Of a stretch of DNA of 64,000 bases, positions 58,672-64,000 are shown piece by piece. Source of the stretch: Bacteroidaceae bacterium (GTDB lineage: Bacteria > Bacteroidota > Bacteroidia > Bacteroidales > Bacteroidaceae). The stretch lies in the NCBI GenBank assembly GCA_017453465.1, contig JAFTEV010000025.1, forward strand, positions 1-64,000. The letters run 5' to 3'. The notes under the pieces are model-generated. The model was not told the origin of the DNA. It searched no databases and saw only the letters and a program-made list of their open reading frames with translations. How positions within the stretch are numbered: the first letter of the stretch is position 1; each line of letters starts with the position of its first letter. Position numbers and translations under genes: made by a program.

Positions 58672-60225
58672 CTATTTCAAGTTCCTCAACAGGCTGGTAA
58701 TGCTGACTTGGTCCTCAATGATGCCGCGCAGGTCGCAGATGTTGACGCGCTTCTGTTCCATTGTGTCGCGGTAGCGCAGGGTGACGGTGTTGTCCTCCAG
58801 CGTCTGGTTGTCCACAGTGACGCAGAACGGAGTGCCGATGGCATCCTGACGGCGGTAACGCTTGCCAATCTGGTCTTTCTCTTCGTACTTGCAGTTGAAG
58901 TGGAACTTCAGGTCGTCGATGATTTCGCGTGCCTTTTCTGGCAGGCCGTCCTTCTTGGTGAGCGGGAAGACAGCCAGCTTCACGGGAGCAAGGGCTGCTG
59001 GCAGACGCAGCACAACGCGGGTGTCGCCGCCCTCCAGCTTCTCCTCGCAGTAGCTGTGGCAAATGACGGAGAGGAACATACGGTCAACGCCGATGGATGT
59101 TTCAATGACGTATGGCGTGTAAGACTGGTTCTCTTCGGGGTCGAAATACTCAATCTTCTTGCCCGAATATTTGGCGTGCTGCGAGAGGTCGAAGTTCGTG
59201 CGGCTGTGGATTCCTTCTACTTCCTTGAAGCCGAATGGCATCTTGAACTCCACGTCGGTAGCGGCGTTGGCGTAGTGAGCCAGCTTGTCGTGGTCGTGGA
59301 AGCGGTAGTTCTCGGCTCCGAAGCCCAGTGCCTGGTGCCATGCCATGCGGCGCTTCTTCCATTCCTCAAACCACTGCAACTCCGTGCCTGGCTTTACGAA
59401 GAACTGCATCTCCATCTGCTCAAACTCACGCATACGGAAGATGAACTGACGGGCCACAATCTCGTTGCGGAAAGCCTTGCCAATCTGCGCAATGCCGAAA
59501 GGCAGCTTCATGCGCCCTGTCTTCTGCACGTTCAGGTAGTTCACGAAGATGCCCTGAGCGGTCTCTGGGCGCAGGTAGATGGTGCTGGCTCCCTCGGCAG
59601 CTGCACCCATCTCGGTCTTGAACATCAGGTTGAACTGGCGCACGTCCGTCCAGTTTCTTGTTCCGCTGATGGGGCAGACGATTTCCTCGTCCAGAATGAT
59701 TTGCTTCAAGCCCTCCAGGTCAATGCCGCCTGGGGCATTCATCACGTCCTGATAACGCTGGTGCAAGGCATCGCGCTTCTGCTGATTCTCCAGCACGTGC
59801 TGCGACGTGGCACGATACTGAGCCTCGTCGAAGCTGTCGCCAAAACGCTTGCGAGCCTTGGCCACCTCCTTCTCTATCTTTTCATCGTACTTTGCAATCT
59901 GGTCTTCGATGAGCACGTCAGCACGGTAACGCTTCTTCGAGTCGCGGTTGTCGATGAGTGGGTCATTGAACGCATCCACGTGTCCGCTGGCCTTCCAGAT
60001 GGTCGGGTGCATGAAGATGGCCGAGTCGATGCCCACGATGTTCTCGTGCAGCAGCACCATGTATTGCCACCAATACTGCTTGATGTTGTTCTTCAACTCC
60101 ACGCCGTTCTGACCATAGTCATACACAGCGCCCAGTCCGTCGTAAATCTCCGATGAGGGGAATACAAAACCGTACTCCTTGCAGTGGCTAACCACTTTCT
60201 TGAAAATGTCTTCTTGTTGTGCCAT
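58672..60225 (-). CDS. glyS: Glycyl-tRNA synthetase (class II, alpha2 type)
   Basis: A 517-residue enzyme. It starts MAQQEDIFKKVVSHCKEYGF and has class II motifs (YLRPETAQGIFVNY, GIAQIGKAFRNEI, FRMREFEQMEMQFF) and a C-terminal anticodon-binding domain (LPAALAPVKLAVFPL). The start at 60225 follows homology and lies downstream of the -7 element at 60255-60262; the longer frame would include repeat DNA. Confidence 0.96.
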   Translation of the reverse strand: MAQQEDIFKKVVSHCKEYGFVFPSSEIYDGLGAVYDYGQNGVELKNNIKQYWWQYMVLLHENIVGIDSAIFMHPTIWKASGHVDAFNDPLIDNRDSKKRYRADVLIEDQIAKYDEKIEKEVAKARKRFGDSFDEAQYRATSQHVLENQQKRDALHQRYQDVMNAPGGIDLEGLKQIILDEEIVCPISGTRNWTDVRQFNLMFKTEMGAAAEGASTIYLRPETAQGIFVNYLNVQKTGRMKLPFGIAQIGKAFRNEIVARQFIFRMREFEQMEMQFFVKPGTELQWFEEWKKRRMAWHQALGFGAENYRFHDHDKLAHYANAATDVEFKMPFGFKEVEGIHSRTNFDLSQHAKYSGKKIEYFDPEENQSYTPYVIETSIGVDRMFLSVICHSYCEEKLEGGDTRVVLRLPAALAPVKLAVFPLTKKDGLPEKAREIIDDLKFHFNCKYEEKDQIGKRYRRQDAIGTPFCVTVDNQTLEDNTVTLRYRDTMEQKRVNICDLRGIIEDQVSITSLLRNLK

Positions 60226-60254
60226 TATGTTAATACATTTACCTTTATAGCCCG

Positions 60255-60262
60255 CAAAGGTA
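60255..60262 (-). promoter_or_regulatory. -7 element of glyS
   Basis: CAAAGGTA, i.e. TACCTTTG on the minus strand, 29 bases before the ATG, with a near-match CAAT at 60281. Confidence 0.6.
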
Positions 60263-60360
60263 CGAAAATTTACAATTGAACAATTTACAATTGGGCAATT
60301 TTTTTTGAAAAAGGAGACGAGAACCCCCTTTCTCGCCTCCAAATGTGTGAAAAGCCTCTG

Positions 60361-61200
60361 CTATTTTACATAGACACTGGCCATTCGGTTCAGTACAGGT
60401 ACGCCGTCAGTCGTGCGTTCCCAAATCTCGTAATCCGTGTGGAAGCCCTCATGGATTTCGATGGCAACGCGGTCGCCAGTAAGCCACGTGATGCGATAGG
60501 TGGTCGGGCCGATGCTTATCGACTTCTTGCTGTTATAGGTAATGCTGTGCACACTGCCTCCGCTGGCTGTGGTGTTGATGAAGTGGGTAGGTGTGAGGAT
60601 GTGGTAGCCACGGAAGGCGGGATTCCGCCGAGCATCCTCCTCGTGGATGCGTTGCAATTCGACCTTCACGTTGCGCATTTCGTCCATCATGCCAACGGCT
60701 TGCCATGTGCCGATGAAGGGGTTCTTCTTGTCACTCTCGCCCTGCGACATGAGTGCATCGAAGATGATTTTTCCAGCCTCAGAGTATTTTCCAGCTTCGT
60801 AGAACTCTGTGCACCAGCCGTTACGGGGGAAATAGAGGTGTCCAGGAGTGGTACTCCACCACTTCAGCGTGAACCGCTGCTGGTTGCTGTCATAGATGCG
60901 TGTAGCTGTGGAGTCCTCTCTGTCGGGAGCCTCGCCCGTATAATTGAAGATGTGGGAGTCGTTCTTCTGGAGTGAAAAGCGGTTGCCGTTCACCACCAGC
61001 ATCAGCGTCACGCTGTCCGTGCAAATCTTGTACTGGTCGAATGGCTCCTTGATGGTTGTATCATACTTGTCCAGAATGCCCATGAGCTTATACACGCCAC
61101 GCGGATTCTCTTTCATTTCGGGGCGGATGCCCTCTTCTTGCGCTCTGCATACGGCAGGCAACATGAGGCAGACGGCTGCCAGCAGGGAATGAATCTTCAT
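60361..61200 (-). CDS. Secreted DUF4488-like protein
   Basis: A 279-residue protein with a signal peptide (MKIHSLLAAVCLMLPAVCRA). Two lipocalin-like repeats are suggested: NPRGVYKLMGIL...YKICTDSVTLMLV and NPFIGTWQAVGMM...YHILTPTHFINT, each ending in a short conserved block. This fits DUF4488-type proteins of Bacteroidales. Ligand and role are unknown. Confidence 0.6.
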   Translation of the reverse strand: MKIHSLLAAVCLMLPAVCRAQEEGIRPEMKENPRGVYKLMGILDKYDTTIKEPFDQYKICTDSVTLMLVVNGNRFSLQKNDSHIFNYTGEAPDREDSTATRIYDSNQQRFTLKWWSTTPGHLYFPRNGWCTEFYEAGKYSEAGKIIFDALMSQGESDKKNPFIGTWQAVGMMDEMRNVKVELQRIHEEDARRNPAFRGYHILTPTHFINTTASGGSVHSITYNSKKSISIGPTTYRITWLTGDRVAIEIHEGFHTDYEIWERTTDGVPVLNRMASVYVK

Positions 61201-61204
61201 AATT

Positions 61205-61335
61205 TTATAATTTTACAATTTGGGAGGAAGTTAAAAGGAGATAGAAGGAGATAAAGGGAGACAGAAGACGATACTGAATTTTTGTAACGTCCTTTATCTC
61301 CTTCTATCTTCTTCTAACTCCTTCTATCTACCATT
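61205..61335. repeat. Purine-rich word hairpin (GGAGATA / TATCTCC words)
   Basis: AAGGAGATAGAAGGAGATAA on one side and CTTTATCTCCTTCTATCTTC on the other, with about 30 bases between. It lies between two minus-strand genes. Confidence 0.8.
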
Positions 61336-61344
61336 TCTATCTTC

Positions 61345-62772
61345 TTAGTAAAAGCCAACTTCTGTGTTCGGGAAACGTTTGCGGATGTTCTTTTTCTCTT
61401 TCTTTGTGAGTTTGCCGCCAATGTAGAACTTGTCGATGGCCATTGCGTCCATCCACTCAGGCAGTACCACCTCGTCGGTAAATTGGATTTGCAGGCTCTT
61501 GATGTGTCCGAGCTTCGACAAGATTTCAGGCACTTCCTTGACTTGGGGGAGATAAATGCCTCCGTTCCACTTGTCTTGCTGCCTGAGCCTTTCCAGCGAT
61601 TCCGCTTCTTCGTTGGCGATGCGAACCATCCAGCCAATCTTCGGCATCAAGGCCCCAGGGGTTTCACTGTCCTCCTCAATGCCAACAAAACCTGCCAGTA
61701 GCTCCATGGACGTTTCGCTTACGACGTTTCCCTGCACAGGGTCTATCACGTTGTACTTGAAGCCGACGCGCACACGCTCCGCCTCCATGCTCTTGGTCTT
61801 GGCTATCTTGTCCAGCGTGTGTCCGTCCTTGTCGGGAAACAGCTTCAGCAACCAGCCGTCCAGCTCTGTTGGCTCCGTAGAACTGCAGCCACCGCCCTTC
61901 AGTTCTTCCACACGGTCTTTCTTCACAATACATTGCCAGAAGTTCCGCTGTGGCCTTCCCTCAGCAGCATGGATAAATTCCGTGAGAATGGGTTCCATGT
62001 CTGCCACCCACCCTTGCAGCCCAAACCTTGCCAGCCGTTGGGTCTTGGTGAGCACTTCTTGCCAGTCCTTGGGTGTGCCTTTCAGCGTAATGCTGGGGAT
62101 GCCGCAAGCAATCCTTATCACTCTGTAATTGAAATACGACTTCACGCTCTCCATCAGTGTGATTTCCGAGGCAATGCGTTCCGTGACTCCTGTTGTCGTG
62201 AAGTTCGCCGTGATGGTTTGTGCGATGTCGTTTTTGGTGTGCTTGGCAATTTGTGTGCCGAAGCCATCCAGCAGCTTTGGCCAATCGGCCTCTCCCGACA
62301 GCAAGTCTTTCTCCGATTCCACGACCAGGTCCATCTTCCCCTCATGGCTCACCAACAGGTCGCGCACGTCTTCGGCGTGGGCATTTATGTAGCGTGCAAA
62401 GCCCTGGCTGATGAGCAGCCACACCATGTCGGGCGAAATGCAGACAGCCCGATGGTCAGCGTATGCCTGAACGATGCACTGATAAAACACATCCTTTCCG
62501 CAGTTTATCAGACTATCCTGGCCAAAGCTTGTTGCCACAATCTGGTATAGTTCCTTGCCAATTTGTTCATCGTTCAGGATGAATTTAGCAATCTGGTCGC
62601 CACCGTATTTGCGCAGTTCTTTTTTAGGTGCAGGCAGATTCTCATCTACCACAAACGTAATGCTGCTTTCTGTCTGGCTGATGATGGGTGCTGTCTCTTG
62701 AGCCTCCACCGTAGCACTGAGCACACAGAGTAGGCAGAGGCCACAGAGGGTGTGAAGCGAGTTCTTTTTCAT
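61345..62772 (-). CDS. Secreted DUF4419 domain protein
   Basis: A 475-residue protein with a signal peptide (ending TVEAQ). The DUF4419 pattern is clear: ISPDMVWLLISQGFARYINAHAEDVRDLLVSHEGK, GVTERIASEITLMESVKSYFNYRV, IPSITLKGTPKDWQEVL. Relatives occur in bacteria and fungi with no known function. The last 100 residues include a leucine-rich-like stretch (VPEILSKLGHIKSLQIQF). Confidence 0.85.
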   Translation of the reverse strand: MKKNSLHTLCGLCLLCVLSATVEAQETAPIISQTESSITFVVDENLPAPKKELRKYGGDQIAKFILNDEQIGKELYQIVATSFGQDSLINCGKDVFYQCIVQAYADHRAVCISPDMVWLLISQGFARYINAHAEDVRDLLVSHEGKMDLVVESEKDLLSGEADWPKLLDGFGTQIAKHTKNDIAQTITANFTTTGVTERIASEITLMESVKSYFNYRVIRIACGIPSITLKGTPKDWQEVLTKTQRLARFGLQGWVADMEPILTEFIHAAEGRPQRNFWQCIVKKDRVEELKGGGCSSTEPTELDGWLLKLFPDKDGHTLDKIAKTKSMEAERVRVGFKYNVIDPVQGNVVSETSMELLAGFVGIEEDSETPGALMPKIGWMVRIANEEAESLERLRQQDKWNGGIYLPQVKEVPEILSKLGHIKSLQIQFTDEVVLPEWMDAMAIDKFYIGGKLTKKEKKNIRKRFPNTEVGFY

Positions 62773-62812
62773 TGTGTAAGTCTTTTTGAGTGTTCAACAA
62801 TTTTTTGTGCTG

Positions 62813-62844
62813 CAAAGGTAGTGCCCTTTGCCTCAAGCAACAAA
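62813..62844 (-). promoter_or_regulatory. Promoter of the DUF4419 gene
   Basis: On the minus strand TTTG (CAAA 62841-62844), 20 bases, TACCTTTG (CAAAGGTA 62813-62820). Confidence 0.7.
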
Positions 62845-62933
62845 AAAATCCCCTTCACAAATCATTCACATTTGCTTTCAGCGGTTCACAAATTATTCAC
62901 AAGAATCGTTTAAGAGGAAGAAAACCAAAATGT

Positions 62934-64000
62934 TTATAGTGAAAGAATGTATTTGTCCCAATCTTTGGCTGTGCCCTGTCCGCCAAACACTTTTTGTTGC
63001 ATTCGCAGTCGGCTTTGCGAGATAGTACTGGTGGCAGTCGCCATCAGTTTGGCCATGTTCGAGGGCGAAACTTCCAGCTTGATGAGCATACAGATACGGT
63101 ACTCCGTCTCCGAAAGGCTGTAGAGCGAATAGAGGCTGTCTCTGAAGGTGGGGAACGACTCCTGCAGTCTGCTCTCTATCAGTTTCCAGTCGTCCGCTTT
63201 CAGTATCTTATTATTAATAATGTGTGTCTTCAGCAGCTGACTGATTTCGCTGTCGTAGAACTGGCGTTTCGTATGGACAGGGGCAGGTGAGGCTTTCGTC
63301 TTTTTTCGGAAATAGAACAGCCACACTACAAGAGCAATGGCGACCAAGAGACACGCGGGCCAGACCATCAGCTTCCTAAGTCTGTTCTCTGCTTGCAGGT
63401 GGCTATATTTCTTGCGGAGCATCTGGTTCTTCACCTGCTCATTCACGTTCTTGATTTTCATTCGCAGCTCTCCCTGCGCCGCGCTGTCGGTCTGCAACTG
63501 TGCCGCCATCATCGTGATGGTCTTGATGTCCTCCTCGCTGTATCTCATGCCCAGCGTGTCGCCCTCCAGCTTGCAGAAATAGTGAGCCAGCTGCTGCATA
63601 CTGACAGCCTCGTCGAACAGGCCGTTGCGCAGATACACATACCCCATCTGTGCATAGATGCGGCTGCGGAGGCGGTTCGTCACGTGCACACTGTCCTCCA
63701 GCAACGCCTTCTGGAAATACAGCAACGCCCGCTCCCCGTTCTGCGTGTCCGAATAGACACGCCCCATGTAGTAATAAGCCTCGGCCAGATGTCCGCTGCG
63801 GTTGTCCTGTTCAAAATAGGTAGCCGCACTGCTGATGATGGAGTCCGACGTGTGCTTCACCCAAGCCTTATCGTCAGCCTTCACCCTCAGCAACTGATAG
63901 TAAGCCCAATTCTCACCGCCCACCTTCGGCACAGGCATATCACGAAGCAACACCCTCGCACTGTCGGCATCAACCTCCGTCAGGCTGTCAATCCCGACCA
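62934..64000 (-). CDS. TPR/HTH transcriptional regulator, 5' end beyond the window
   Basis: The frame is open to the right edge, so the N-terminus is missing. The visible part has TPR-like helices (AEAYYYMGRVYSDTQNGERALLYFQKALL), one TM helix (MVWPACLLVAIALVVWLFYF) and a C-terminal LuxR-like HTH region (LSETEYRICMLIKLEVSPSNMAKLMATATSTISQSRLRM). This is the common Bacteroidota membrane-bound regulator layout, in which a periplasmic TPR sensor is linked to a cytoplasmic DNA-binding tail. Confidence 0.85.
   Translation of the reverse strand, partial: VGIDSLTEVDADSARVLLRDMPVPKVGGENWAYYQLLRVKADDKAWVKHTSDSIISSAATYFEQDNRSGHLAEAYYYMGRVYSDTQNGERALLYFQKALLEDSVHVTNRLRSRIYAQMGYVYLRNGLFDEAVSMQQLAHYFCKLEGDTLGMRYSEEDIKTITMMAAQLQTDSAAQGELRMKIKNVNEQVKNQMLRKKYSHLQAENRLRKLMVWPACLLVAIALVVWLFYFRKKTKASPAPVHTKRQFYDSEISQLLKTHIINNKILKADDWKLIESRLQESFPTFRDSLYSLYSLSETEYRICMLIKLEVSPSNMAKLMATATSTISQSRLRMQQKVFGGQGTAKDWDKYILSL

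Overview
The window looks like chromosomal DNA of a Bacteroidales bacterium, most probably Prevotellaceae. The evidence is the Bacteroidota promoter signature (TTTG, about 19 bases, TAnnTTTG) in front of many genes, Bacteroidota-only families (DUF3127, DUF3098, DUF4292, DUF4419, DUF4835/PorD, FISUMP), a meso-diaminopimelate dehydrogenase, a glycine-lipid gene pair (glsB/glsA), a succinate-type CoA transferase and TonB-dependent outer-membrane biology. No rRNA, tRNA or CRISPR array was recognised.

Layout. The left edge holds the last bases of an IS transposase. Positions 159-7250 carry housekeeping genes: a DUF3127 gene and dnaN fired from overlapping divergent promoters, then coaBC, porD-like, recN and a protease-like/TPR protein. 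Positions 7296-9305 hold a YoeB-type toxin-antitoxin pair convergent with a secreted FISUMP protein. Positions 9214-10559 are gene-free and hold a long inverted repeat. Then come glsA-glsB, the CoA transferase, xth and a large secreted protein. From 30484 down to 19258 lies a tight minus-strand operon: response regulator/SpoIIE phosphatase, membrane-anchored propeller protein, a sensor that has lost its phospho-accepting His, an intact histidine kinase, a TPR-TonB receptor and a stand-alone NRPS-like adenylation-carrier-thioesterase protein. An SLC13-type transporter follows. This operon is my best candidate for an undescribed system.

Positions 30719-38551 carry ddh, hicB-hicA, a short nucleoside kinase, dut-TPR-antiporter and lolD-like. 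Positions 38770-48465 (minus) carry an anti-sigma/ECF pair, argB, a DPP IV-type peptidase, and the block miaB-ftsX-DUF3098-uppP-truB-queA-folK. Positions 48594-52836 hold membrane proteins, a short CvfB, an EnvC-like protein and a DUF4292 lipoprotein. Positions 52942-57804 are accessory: a decayed restriction-enzyme fragment with its XRE regulator, asd, a probable structured RNA, a second FISUMP gene convergent with a second YoeB-type pair, and a truncated third FISUMP start. The right edge has an FKBP lipoprotein, glyS, two secreted proteins and a cut-off TPR/HTH regulator.

Two sequence-level themes run through the whole window. First, many spacers are built from degenerate 7-bp (some 8-bp) tandem words, usually as two complementary arms that could fold into a hairpin; the word differs from spacer to spacer but the period is kept. 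Such arrays also sit inside four coding regions, where slippage would shift the frame. Second, a dispersed palindromic element containing GTAGGCAAT occurs three times, once as a perfect 32-bp inverted repeat. All names are from reading the sequence; no database search was run.
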